Shown here in pieces: positions 1-10,146 of a DNA stretch of 64,000 nucleotides. Position numbers and translations under genes: made by a program. The stretch covers positions 3,195,949-3,259,948 of the forward strand of contig NC_033623.1 of assembly GCF_001540865.1 (NCBI RefSeq). The letters are read 5' to 3'. The notes below the pieces were generated by a model, which was given only the letters and a program-made list of their open reading frames with translations, had not been told where the DNA came from and ran no database searches. How positions within the stretch are numbered: the first letter of the stretch is position 1; each line of letters opens with the position of its first letter. Origin of the DNA: Ananas comosus (Eukaryota; Streptophyta; Magnoliopsida; Poales; Bromeliaceae).

Positions 1-861
1 AATGGCGAAAGTGAGGAGGAATCAAACGACGACGACATAGCGGAAGCGTACAATCAACTTCTCATTGAATCAAAGAAGATGGCTAAACTCAACAAGAAGT
101 TGAGACGTCGTTTGTTGGAACTTGAGGAGGAAAACAACAACGTAAAGAATTTGAATAAGGTTCTTGAGGAGGAAAGGGATTCAAACTTGAAGATTAATTC
201 GGACCTCCAAGAAAAGTTTAATGAAGCGGAATCAACGATCAAATCTTATAAAGACAAGGTTGGATTTTTGGAGCATCAATTTCATGAATCGCACAAGTTC
301 AATCAAGTCTTGACCGAACAAGTTCGTCAACTCCAATCAGATCTTCAACAATTTTCTTCGGGATCAAAGAAGTTGGACAAAATGCTTGGATTGGGTCAAA
401 CGAACAAATTGGGCCTCGGATATGAACGCACATACGTTGAGAAGGATTCAATATCAACTTCTAAAGTCTCAACAAATTCGAAAGACAAGGTGTGTCATAA
501 ATGTGGTAAGAAAGGACACATTAAAAGGAATTGCCCAAAGAAGGAAAAGAAGAATCAATCGGCAATGTCTAAACCTCAAACGGCATCATCTACAACTCGA
601 CTTCCCCTGCGGAATCAAAAGAAGAATCAAGTTAGTCGAGTACCTCAAAAGAATCGGATTTCTAATGCACAACGCCAAGTTCATGCAAACCAGGTGCATA
701 AATCTCAACGACAAATTCAACCTAAGCCTCAACCGAAGAAAACACCAACGGTTGTTCAAAAGTCTAAACAAACGGCACCTAACGTCGACAAGTCGAGAAA
801 ACCAACGATCCGACAAGTTTGGATCCGGAAAGGTGATATCTTTCCTTGCTCCTCGTCTTAG
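1..861 (+). CDS. Retrotransposon gag, 3' part (Copia-type, coiled coil plus CCHC knuckle)
   Basis: The reading frame is open from base 1, so the 5' end lies outside the window; the first internal Met is at 79. Seen: an acidic stretch (SEEESNDDD), then about 85 residues of Lys/Glu/Leu-rich heptad-like sequence typical of a coiled coil. A CCHC zinc knuckle follows (CHKCGKKGHIKRNC, codons at about 493-534), then a long Lys/Gln/Pro-rich basic tail ending in RQVWIRKGD and a stop at 859. Known: in plant Copia elements of the SIRE/Maximus type, such gags form the particle and the knuckle binds element RNA. Odd: no protease or integrase follows; after the stop come about 260 bp of noncoding DNA and a gap, so this is a fragment or a gag-only non-autonomous element. 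The family is clear, the lineage less so. Confidence 0.8.
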   Translation, partial: NGESEEESNDDDIAEAYNQLLIESKKMAKLNKKLRRRLLELEEENNNVKNLNKVLEEERDSNLKINSDLQEKFNEAESTIKSYKDKVGFLEHQFHESHKFNQVLTEQVRQLQSDLQQFSSGSKKLDKMLGLGQTNKLGLGYERTYVEKDSISTSKVSTNSKDKVCHKCGKKGHIKRNCPKKEKKNQSAMSKPQTASSTTRLPLRNQKKNQVSRVPQKNRISNAQRQVHANQVHKSQRQIQPKPQPKKTPTVVQKSKQTAPNVDKSRKPTIRQVWIRKGDIFPCSSS

Positions 862-1146
862 TCATTTTTGTTCTTTAGTGTAATGCTTTGATTGGTGCTT
901 GTTGTTTAATTTTATTCATTACATTACATGTTTGAATGATTTTTGGTGCATTGAATTTTTGTTTATTTAAAAATCATTTTGAGGAAAAGGTGTTTAGGAA
1001 TTTCAAAATCTTTGAGAAAGGAGATGATTGAGAATTTTTTTTGGAGAGGAAGTTTTTAAAGATTGTTTAAACAGGTTTTATCTTCACAATCATATTAAGT
1101 TAAATTCATATTAATTATCGTNNNNNNNNNNNNNNNNNNNNNNNNN
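862..1146. other. Noncoding tail of the gag fragment, then assembly gap
   Basis: AT-rich sequence with no frame of note follows the gag stop. Bases 1122-1146 are a run of 25 N, so the junction between the gag fragment and the LTR that follows is not sequenced. Confidence 0.85.
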
Positions 1147-2956
1147 GTTTTGTAAGGTTTTCCTCTAGGGTTTGGATTTTGGTTAAGAGATTTGGAGCTT
1201 TGTGCTCCTTAGAGGTTTTAGAAGCTCTTTTGAGCCATGAACAACAAGGTACCCATGAGAGCTCAAGGTGCTCTCATGGTGAACCCTTGGAAGTTGGGTT
1301 AGAAGCCCTAGGGTTGGTTCCAAAAGCTTGGAAACCTTATTAGAATGCTTCCTAAGTGAATCTAAGTTACCATTTGCTTAGGGTTGAGATCAATTCAAGG
1401 GGAAACCCTAAATGACAATGTTAGGGCTTGGATTTGGGGCTTTTGCCCTAGGATTTTTTGGGGACAAATTGACCCCGTAGAAACCTAATTGGGGGTGCCC
1501 TAAACACGTTGGACAACTCCGTTTAATATTACGAAAATGTTAGAACAAAGTTCATGTACAAAAAGGCCTAATATAGCATTATTTTGATTATAGGGCGCGG
1601 GATCGGATTTCATAAAGTGCGGGAGCTTCCGTAACCTACACCCACACAACTAATAGAGGGGGGGTGCACGCCGGAATCGTTGGATTCCCTTCTATGTCTG
1701 TTTTCTCTATTCGTGAGCATATATATATATATATACACCCATTCATGCATAGTAGGGTAGCTACATGTGGAACTTGGTTTGACTTCATTTATATGCTTCT
1801 AACGTAGTTGAACATAGAGAATGATAGAACCAAAATGGACATGTGTGTTTGGACCCTCAAGTTGTGTGAATGTGAGAATGGACTTGGACATTAGAAAACA
1901 TGGGTGTCATTGACATAGAAACAAGAATTGCATTGTGAGATGAACCGTTGAATATAGTTTAACCCATATTGACATTGTCGAAGATAAAGCCTTGAGAGTG
2001 GCAAGAATGAATAGGTAGGGACCCATCGTGATATTGGCATTGTGACTAGTGGCTATGAGTCCTTAAGTTGAGGATTAGATCGATACTCACATTTCGTCTT
2101 GGCTTGAGGGAGATCGCTCCCCCTCGAGCGGTGCGCTCCGGAGTTGGTCACCACTGGGTGTGGTAAAGTCCCACCAGTTGACGGTCCCTAGGGAGGTTCG
2201 AGTCCCCCGTTATTAAGGGATTTTGGGTTGTGAGTTAGTGGGGTTAACAGAGTTAACCGGTAAGATTGGGTAAGAGCCAAAGCTTGATTATGATTGAAGC
2301 ATGCATGCATTTCCATTACCGCATTGAAATTGTATATCTACTGACTTCTTTCTTGCAGGCATAGTATTAGTTGCATTAGTAATGGTTTTTTCTTCCTTTG
2401 AAATAGTTATGCCTGGATGGACCTAGTGGGTAAGTCGGCGAGGTCGGATGCCGAGCCCACTGGGAACATCGTTGTAGTTCTCACACCTCTAACCCTACAG
2501 GTCCTAGTACGAGCGGGGCGGCGGAGGACCGAGGCAAGGGTTTGGCGCCGTAGGTAGCGGCCACCGGGACTTTATGCATTTTGTAGTCATTCCCTTTTGT
2601 TATACATGTATCAACTTTATTCTGTTGATTTAGGTATGAAAAGTGTAAATAATCATGTATTTTGAGGATGACTAAATGTAAAAGATATGATGGTTGAATG
2701 GAATGTAGTAGCCTTGTTTACTTGAATTTGGTTTAAATGGAATCAAATATCATGTGTGATGTATATTTAGCTTAGAGCTTTCGCTTCCGTTGTTGCTTGC
2801 CCTCGAGCAAGCCTTGTATTATATATGCAATTCTCTCGTTTATTGCCACTTTATACCTATTGTTAGAGCCTTGGGCGGACAGGGGAGGCTCTGTCCGTTC
2901 GGCGTCTGTTGACGTGACCCGAACCCGACCAAATTGGCGTGGATTGGGGCGTGACA
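1147..2956 (+). mobile_element. Long LTR, 3' portion (TGTAAC...GCGTGACA superfamily)
   Basis: This noncoding stretch ends in GGGGCGTGACA at 2956. Its last 90 bp (GGGCGGACAGG, CTGTCCGTTCGGCGTCTG, CCAAATTGGCG) recur almost unchanged at 27842-27928, and its CTCCCCCTCGAGCGG and CTCCGGAGTTGGTCACCACTGG modules recur near 27120. It is therefore the same subfamily as the LTR ending at 27928. The 5' end is lost in or before the gap at 1122-1146. No coding internal domain adjoins it. The superfamily resembles long Ty3/Gypsy LTRs, but with no gag-pol attached that is inference. Confidence 0.7.
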
Positions 2957-3603
2957 CTGAGGGAGAGAGGGACTAATAAGTCCTCTAATGTAACAATATC
3001 CAGCTGGCCCCCTCAACTTTTTATTCTCTGCACAGCCCTCACTGGGCATTTTGCGCGCGGAGGGACTGGTCTCCCCGATTTGAGATCGGTCCCCGAGAGC
3101 TTCAGCTCGGGTCACGCGTTCGGGTACCGGTCTCTCCCAGAGAGACCGGTCCTTGGGAGACCGGTTCCTTCCTGAGAGACCGGTTCCCGAGAGTGGGATT
3201 TTAAGGACTTAGCCAAATTTTTGGCTTTCTCGCTGGGTTCGCATTCGGGGACCGGTCCCTCCCTGCCAGGGACCGGTTGCCTCAAGCAACCCCGCAACAC
3301 CCGCTGATGGGACCGGTCCCTCCCTGCCAGGGATCGGTTCCCGAGAGTAGTTTTGCTCCAGTGCAGGTTTTGCACCATTTGCTCTCGTGGACTCGTTTTC
3401 AATGCACTTTTGGTGATTATAATATCTTTGGCTTTTCCAAAGCTCACCAACACGACCCTTGGTCGTTCTGGATGAAGTCTAACTCTCGTATTTCGAGAAT
3501 TCACTTCCTCACACTATCAGACCTCAAAACTCTTTTGTAAATCCTTTTATCGAAAAACAGCGAAAAATGTATATTTTTTAAACCAAAGTTAAAGATGACC
3601 CTA
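2957..3603 (-). mobile_element. LTR-like fragment with ACCGGT palindrome array
   Basis: Seven ACCGGT cores and one ATCGGT variant lie between about 3124 and 3340. Two are the perfect palindrome GGGACCGGTCCC (3248-3259, 3309-3320), and two are preceded by CTGCCAGGG. The same kind of array lies at 26560-26770 inside the minus-strand LTR 24417-26921, which is why I call this LTR-derived and minus-oriented. Neither terminus is recognisable. Open frames here are by-products of GC-rich repeat sequence. Confidence 0.45.
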
Positions 3604-3606
3604 TAA

Positions 3607-4299
3607 GGGTGCGTTTGGTTCGCACTATGAAAGATTACTAGTAATAAAAAGATGTCCAAGAATCTTATTCCTATTCATCCTACTACGAAGAATGTAGCAT
3701 TCCTGTGTTTGGTTCGCACTGTTATATTATTTAGTCATGTTATTTAAGTTTACAAAAAATATACAATTAATTTATTTATTTCTTCAATTAATTTTATTTT
3801 AGATAATGCCACCAAAAATTTCAACATCTTTTTTAAAAAAAGGGAGAGAGAGAAAATAGGTTAGAGAGAGAGCATAATTAAATAAATAGGAAGAGAAATA
3901 GAGTCGAGATTAGAGGGAGTGCGAGAGTTGAGATTTTAGAAAAATAGGGGGAGAGAGTGCTTAGTTTAGAAAGAGAAAAAGAGTTGAAGTTTAGAAAGAA
4001 AAAAATAAGTTTAGAGAGAGATATGAGGTTAGAGTGTAAAGAAAAATAATACCAACTAGCCGGCGGGTAGGGAGAAAGAAAGAGATTAGACATATTATGA
4101 TTACCCTAATCCATTAATATGAGGATACCCACTCTCCCTCAAGGGAATGAAATTAGTACTTTAGAATGAATCTCATTCCCAAATAAATCTAATATTACCA
4201 ACTAGATTACTTAGTGTGTTTAGTCAAACACCATCATATTTTTTTATTCATATTGGATTAGTAGGAATCTTAAAAAGATAACGCGAACCAAACGCGCCA
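3607..4299. mobile_element. PIF/Harbinger (Tourist-like) MITE, 693 bp
   Basis: The ends are inverted repeats: GGGTGCGTTTGGTTCGC on the left, and on the right the complement of TGGCGCGTTTGGTTCGC. The element is flanked by TAA on both sides (3604-3606 and 4300-4302), the 3-bp duplication typical of Harbinger-type elements. The interior is AT/GA-rich and codes for nothing. Known: such MITEs are moved in trans by a Harbinger transposase; none is present here. Confidence 0.8.
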
Positions 4300-4302
4300 T
4301 AA

Positions 4303-5700
4303 ACGTGCACAGACTCGCCATATGGATAGTTTTTTCTGTACAAACCGATAGTCTTTCCTGTACATGCATGATGTAAAAAGCACAACCTCCACCAATATAA
4401 CCAACCACAATAAGAATGACAATAACAACAAGGATGAATACAATAACAACTATAATATCAGAAGAAAACTAAATACTAATAACAGAAGAACACTAAAGAA
4501 ATAGGTAACAGGAACACAAGGCTTCTGCCGTTTTGAACAGGTTGCTCCAAAAGTCTTTGGTATCAACAACGTATGTAGGATAAGATGCAAGATTAGATGT
4601 AGCAACAAGTTTGAAATTGTACTTTCCTATTTTTGGTCGATCAGCTTTTTAACCTTTGCAATTGGAAAAGTCACAGAATACGAGAATCAACATTTTGATG
4701 TTCTAACACTTGCTTCAATCTATCAGGTTAAAATCTGCACCTCTTCTCTTTCACAAATAATTTTTATAAAATTATAAATCAGTTTCATTATATATATTTT
4801 TTTATTTGAAAATGCTAATTGTTATGATCTGAGTTAATTCTGACGATTTGCCATAATTTTATAGGTGCAAGTAACATGATTGTTTATAGTTGAACTTGCA
4901 CCATAGGAAAAACTATCTAACCTAAAGTCCTTGTCCTAAGTCCTTTATACGCTACGTGACTCTGGATTTAATAGAAAATGTTGGTGTAAATATTCAAAAA
5001 ATAGAGGTTAGCTACAAAATAATTTAAAAAATATCAACGAGTCGATCAAGCCGAGGCACGGATATCTCGCTCTCTTTAAGGAGATTCAAGCCCTCTGCGG
5101 TTGGCAAAGCCTTTGAACCGATGCAGCAGAGCACCGACTTGTCCCCTCCAGGATACAACGGCTCGACCCTCGTCGTGTGGCTTCACCAACTCTGCACAAG
5201 TAGATGAGCCCAAAGCTCCACCAAAAGAACACCTTTCTTTGACCTTCTCTCTCTCACAAGTATAATAGAAATAGCTTTAGTAGTATATTGAGTTGTGTAT
5301 AAAAATAGAAAAAAAAAGCACTCTATATATAGGCTCTAAAAGGTATAGGAGTTACGAGAAAATAAAAAGCCATAGGTTACATAGCATTTAATAGAGTTCA
5401 TTATACATACGTTGCAATCCTAACGAAAGCATAGATTAAGTGTTTAGCAGTATACAACACTAAATGTGATAAAGTAAACTGCATTCCTCAAGTGGTAACT
5501 GCAAGAGCATAAGTTATCAAAAGGATATTCAAATCATATAAATAATAAAAATGTAACAACAGAAAATAATAATAATAATAATAACTATTTCTGAACTAAC
5601 CCCACTTTTTTTTGGGTAAAAAAACAAAATCCCAAATCAAATTGAGTTGAAACAATTGAACTGCAAATAGATTCCATTGTCCTGTGATTTTGATTACCAA
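4303..5700. other. Noncoding, unresolved repeat-like sequence
   Basis: No gene is visible. About 5040-5280 is less AT-rich and reads like a fragment of LTR or leader sequence (GGAGATTCAAGCCCTCTGCGG), but I find no second copy in the window to prove it. The rest is AT-rich spacer and presumably includes the 3' flank of the P450. Confidence 0.5.
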
Positions 5701-5839
5701 ATAACAGTTTAGGTGAAACGATTTATTGTGTACTACAATGGATAGTGCATTATCCTACCCACCAACATCTGCGGGCAGTAGTAATCAGCAGAGAGAAGTA
5801 TAAATGTGTAAGACAGCAGAGCAACAAAATCTTTGCAGG

Positions 5840-7057
5840 CTAAGCAGCATGCCTGCTCCTGGGCACCAGACGAGCCCTGAGGGGATTCTTCATAACGATG
5901 GTGAATTCGGGCTTCTCTGCCAAGTCGACTTCCTCCCCCTCCGCTGCCGGCAGCCACTCGAACTCCCTGACAAGATGCGCCACGAAGCACTCGAGGTGCA
6001 GCAGGGCGAGACCGAGTCCTGGGCACATCCTCCTCCCCGCCCCAAACGGCATCATCTTGATCACCCCCTTGCAGACCCCTGCGGCATCTACCCCCTCGCC
6101 GTCACCTCCCTCCATGAACCGCTCCGGCCGGAACTCCATCGGCGCCTCCCACACCCTCCCATCCCGCCCCATCTCCGCCACCAGGAAGTTCACTGCCGCC
6201 TCCTTCGGAATTCGGTACCCTGTGATCTCCGTCTCCTCCGTCACTGCATGCGGCAGCACGAAGTGCCCCGGCGGGTGCCGCCGCAGCCCTTCGAGCACCA
6301 CCGCCTTCAGGTACGGCATCTTTTGCAAGTCCTCTTCTCTTATGGCATCCTCCTCCTCCGCATTCCCCGCCGCCACGCGGTCGATCTCCTCCGCAAGTTT
6401 CCTCTGCACGTCCTGGTGCTTCACCAGGTTGGCCATGATCCACTGCAGCGCCGTCGACGTCGTGTCCGTGCCGGCGTTCAGGAACTCCGAGCACAGCGCC
6501 ACCATCTCCTCCTCGCTCAGCTTTCTCCCACCTTCCTCCGGGATCTCCATGTCCAGCAGGGAGTCGACGTACGAGTACACGAATCGCTCCTCGTCTTCTT
6601 GAACCTGGTCGCCGTTCTGCCGCCGCCGCTGCTGCTGCTGCTTTTTCCTCTTGAATTCTTCCCGGGCACGGATCAACGGGACGAACAGCTCGCGCTGTCT
6701 CGCCCTCAACGCTGTTGCGGTCTTCAACCTGTTTCGGAAGATGTGCTTGGTAATCTGCGGAAGGATGCCGAGGACGTTGAGGTTGCTGACGACGTAGAGG
6801 AGGAAGCTGCGCTGGGCGATCTCGATCTGCTTTATCGACTCGTGATCTAATTTTTCGCCGAAGCACATCAGCACCAGCAGAGCGAACATGGCGAACTGGA
6901 AGCTGGGCATGACGGCGACGGGGCCGCCGTCGGAGGAACGGGACTGCGAGCGGAGGTCGTCGGCGAGGAGACGGAGGACCCAGCGGCGGCCGGGGGCGTA
7001 GAGCCTGAGGCGGGAGGGGTGGAGGATCTCGGCGACGAGGTTGCGGCGGAGGAGGCG
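5840..7057 (-). pseudogene. Cytochrome P450, CYP89A-like, 5'-truncated
   Basis: About 405 residues are readable without interruption to a stop at 5840. Visible landmarks: I-helix oxygen-binding motif AGTDTTS (about 6455-6477), K-helix ExxR as EGLR (about 6285), PERF as FRPERF (about 6120), and the complete heme-ligand loop FGAGRRMCPG (6017-6047). Segments such as RRNLVAEILHPSR and GLGLALLHLECFVAHLVREFEW are characteristic of plant CYP89A, an endoplasmic-reticulum monooxygenase family; substrate unknown here. Family members are about 500-520 aa, so roughly 110-120 N-terminal residues (membrane anchor, proline hinge, start Met) are missing. P450 similarity stops exactly at the single ambiguous base 7058, and LTR-like DNA follows. 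It is either a true pseudogene cut by a retroelement or a good gene broken by an assembly join. GC content is far above its surroundings. Confidence 0.85.
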
Positions 7058-7319
7058 NTTTCGTGGGTCGAGTCGGAGTCGTGAAGAAGTTCGGAGCGAA
7101 GTATTGAAGATCGAAGAATCCAAGACTTCGAAGAATCGGAAAGGACGCAAAACATGCAAAACTTGAATCACGATGCGTAGGTAAGTTTTAAATCTTGTTT
7201 ATGGTGATTCATACTTATTTATAGATCTTAGAATCATATTTTCAAGTTGTAATTGATTAGAAAGTTTCTAAGAGTTTGTAAAACCCGAAACAATGCATTT
7301 TCAGCGAAAATTGCATTGC

Positions 7320-7520
7320 TGTACCGGTACAAGGATTTTCTGTCCAGGGTACAGCCATCAACGTTCCGCAGAAAGTTTGATGGTTGTTCCGGTACAAGCT
7401 TCATGCTGTACCGGTACAAGCCCTGTTCCGGAACAAGCTAAAGCTATCCAGGGTACAGGAGCTTCGCAGAAAAATCTTCCGTAATGGTGTACCCTGGACA
7501 ACATTCCTTGTTCCGGTATA
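7320..7520 (+). promoter_or_regulatory. U3 array of CCGG-centred palindromes
   Basis: Exact TGTACCGGTACA occurs at 7320-7331 and 7407-7418. Variants are TTGTTCCGGTACAA (about 7384), the different perfect palindrome TGTTCCGGAACA (about 7424), and TTGTTCCGGTATAA (about 7508). CCAGGGTAC lies between them in both orientations. The array ends about 55 bp before a TATA box, so a protein-binding enhancer is the natural reading; function is inferred. Confidence 0.5.
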
Positions 7521-7575
7521 AGGTGCTGATTTTAGAAAGAAACTTTCTAATCCTACTCTGTTTTGATTCTAAAGT

Positions 7576-7584
7576 CTATAAATA
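7576..7584 (+). promoter_or_regulatory. TATA box of the Copia-type LTR (CTATAAATA)
   Basis: This canonical plant TATA sequence lies within the LTR, downstream of the palindrome array and upstream of the presumed transcribed leader. Confidence 0.55.
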
Positions 7585-8239
7585 AGCTATAGGGGTTCTC
7601 TAACGAATTAAGCATCATAAGAATACATATTTGAGAAACCCTAGAGGCTCGGATTTCATCAAAAACCTATTTTCTACAAAAAGCCTCTTTTAGATCAAAT
7701 CGAGATATTGAAATTTGATATTAATATGTCGATTTGATCTCCGCTTCGCTTGGAGTTCTATTCCCTGGTTTTCTACGATACTCCAAAGCGAAGGATCACC
7801 ATATTCATGATATTCTTCATGGTGGCGTCGTGGATTCGGCGTATTTGACGGCGGTTCGTGGATTCGGAACATGGGCTCGTGGATTCGAGTGGCGTCGTGG
7901 ATTCGGCGTGATTGAAGCTTCGTGGATTCGAAGTGGAGGCGTTTGTGGATTCGGACGTGAGGGCGTGGACAACCCGGAGGGTAGCGCGAAGATTCATAGG
8001 AGGTTAAGAGAGGTTAAGTCCGTGGAGTCGGTAATCACCTTGTAATATTTTTTCTTAGTGAATTATTTTTTCGCATGTTGGTCCCGTGGGTTTTTCTCCA
8101 AATTGGAGTTTTCTCACGTAAATCTCGATGTGTTTTTTATTTTCCGCATTTATTTTTATTGCATCGAGATTTGTGGTTTTTGGCCGTTACACCTATTCAC
8201 CCCCCTCTAGGTGATAGATACAATCTAGATAGATTCTTG

Positions 8240-8574
8240 GGTTCCTCGAAACTTTCAAACTTGATGGTTGTACCGGTACACATTGCCCAGACTTGGTTTT
8301 TGGCTCCGTTTCGATTCTATTTCGCGCCGATCGATACCAAAACTCTTCTAACACTTCCAGAACTCATTTTTAATCCTTCCAATCTTGTTGGAATGCTAAA
8401 TGGAACTTGCCCAACTATTTCTTTCGCATTTTTTACTTTTAAATCGCGCCGAGTGATGCTAAAACTTGTAACGTTGTTGGAATGTTAACTGAACTTTGTT
8501 CATCCATTTCTCTCGTCACTTTAACCAATTTGGCTAAAGTTCGATAATCGCTATCGAGGTTTCGATACGTTACA
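8240..8574 (-). mobile_element. 5' end fragment of a TGTAAC-type LTR
   Basis: Read on the minus strand it starts TGTAACGTATCGAAACC at 8574 and matches the first part of the plus-strand LTR at 9703. Shared pieces include TAGCCAAATTGG, GAGAGAAATGG, GGCGCGAAATAGAATCG and CGGAGCCAAAAACCA, then TGTACCGGTACA at 8269-8280. It breaks off against the Copia leader near 8240. Confidence 0.65.
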
Positions 8575-9702
8575 ATATTGTTTTAACAACAGATCTTTTT
8601 GTATTGAACTAGATGAAAAATGCAGGACTCCTTACTCTAGTTAAATTACACCACTTAGTTAGCACCAAAAACAATGTAATAATATAGGAGATGAGAGTAA
8701 TAGGAAGAACTAGAAATGCTAAACAAATTGATATATCCTTCTACTTCCAAGTAAAGGCATGCAAATATAATGCTAAAACATGCTACCATATTCCATAGTT
8801 CCAATCTTCATGTAATGCACAGAACAGATTATAACAAATGCACACTTCTAAAGAAAATTAATTATCACAATCAATTAATCTAGCCTAAAACATGCCAATT
8901 TTAGCATTCCTAAATTAAGCGGAAAAAGCTTCTCGAACAGGGCATTAGATCTAAACAATTTTCTCGCACAAGATCCTACCTTTCTCCCAAATCTTATCAC
9001 ATCTGGAATAGGCTTAGTGGTATATTCTTAACCCTAGACTTGTGAAGGAGGAATTTATCAAGTTGGGTATACGCCCTGGGAGGTAAGCACTGTCAAGCAT
9101 AAGCAAAAACGAACAATATTTGTTAAGGTATCATGCACTCAAGATCCTCACTTGGCGTAAATTCTAAATTCTAATTATGAATTATATGAAATTTATATTG
9201 TTTTTTATACTAATTTATGTGTTGGTGCTGCTATGATTTCCGTTTCACCATTGTTGCCTGTTCTTTTTTGTCAATCGATGCCAACATTTAATTTGACTAA
9301 TTCATTTTAACTAACTTTTATATTCGATCCCCAATCTTGATAGTTACATTGTTTTCAACTTGCAGGTTACTGAAGATTTAGTGGGATATAATATGGCCTC
9401 CATTGGCTTCTTTAAGTTATACTTTCATTCTTAATTTGCTTGTTAGTCACAAGATGCGAACATACACAAAAGATGATTAAAGGTTGATAATTTAAATTTT
9501 TGCTTTTGGTTTCTTATGTTTACCAACTACTTTGCTTTTGGTTTCTGGTTTTTATACTCTTTCTTATGCAGGGAGTAAACAAAGTATTTCCATTTGTTTC
9601 AAGTGATGATCGAGGCTGATGATATTATAGAGGTTCAAACACTAGTTCTTTTTCTATTGGTGAACTTAAGTTCCATCTATGAATGATTTTGAAGTTTATA
9701 TT
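8575..9702. other. Unclassified noncoding DNA between inverted LTR ends
   Basis: This AT-rich 1.13 kb has no open frame of note and no repeat partner in the window. It is flanked by the 5' ends of two LTRs pointing away from each other. Confidence 0.6.
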
Positions 9703-9904
9703 TGTAACATACTGAAACTTCGGTAGAATATTGGACTCTAGCCAAATTGGCCAAAGAGCCCGAGAGAAATGGTTGGACGAAGTCTATTTACCATTCCAAC
9801 AGTGTTGGAAGGGTTAGAAATGAGTTCCAAAGGATTTAGAAAGGTTTTGGCATTGATCGGCGCGAAATAGAATCGAAACGGAGCCAAAAACCAATCTCGG
9901 CATA

Positions 9905-10063
9905 GTGTATCGGTACAACCATCGAGTTGTAACCGGTACAGATAAGTGTACCGGTACAAAGTGAAAGTGTATCGGTACAAATGTCGCAAACCCGAGGGAG
10001 CTGCTCTCGGGTTTGGTCATACGCGATCATGTTACCGGTTACACGATGAAGTGTACCGGTACA
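9905..10063 (+). promoter_or_regulatory. U3 palindrome array TGTACCGGTACA
   Basis: Exact copies are at 9947-9958 and 10052-10063, with variants GTATCGGTACA (about 9907, 9969), GTAACCGGTACA (about 9928) and GTTACCGGTTAC (about 10031). The cluster lies 70-230 bp upstream of the TATA-like site at 10136. Confidence 0.5.
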
Positions 10064-10135
10064 CTTTCGGCTGACAGCAGGAAATAGGTCTGCTGCAAAT
10101 ATAAGTTGTTGGGGGCTTATTTGCAAATGTTGCAC

Positions 10136-10146
10136 ACTATATATGC
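10136..10146 (+). promoter_or_regulatory. TATA-like site of the LTR
   Basis: ACTATATATGC precedes a pyrimidine-rich leader (CTCTCCCTCTCTCTCTC) from about 10170. Its position inside the LTR fits the U3/R boundary. Confidence 0.4.

Larger units (their letters stand above)
7059..8191 (+). mobile_element. Copia-type LTR, 5' end missing
   Basis: This runs from the P450 breakpoint to CCGTTACA at 8191. It is followed by CCTATTCACCCCCCTCTAGG, the C-rich stretch commonly found just inside the 5' LTR of SIRE/Maximus-type Copia elements. It holds a U3-like region with CCGG palindromes and CCAGGGTACA repeats (7320-7520), a good TATA box (7576), and a leader with at least five copies of CGTGGATTCG (about 7825-7950). 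No true start with flanking duplication is visible, because the left edge coincides with the ambiguous base at 7058. Confidence 0.6.

Noticed and set aside
5804..6850. Long frames overlapping the P450 in other frames
   Set aside because: They are antisense or shifted readings of the GC-rich P450; only the frame with AGTDTTS, EGLR and FGAGRRMCPG is real.
8570..9702. ATATT next to both facing LTR starts (8575-8579 and 9698-9702), read as one target duplication
   Set aside because: In each element's own orientation the flanks are AATAT and ATATT, so they are not the same duplication; the match is compatible with chance.
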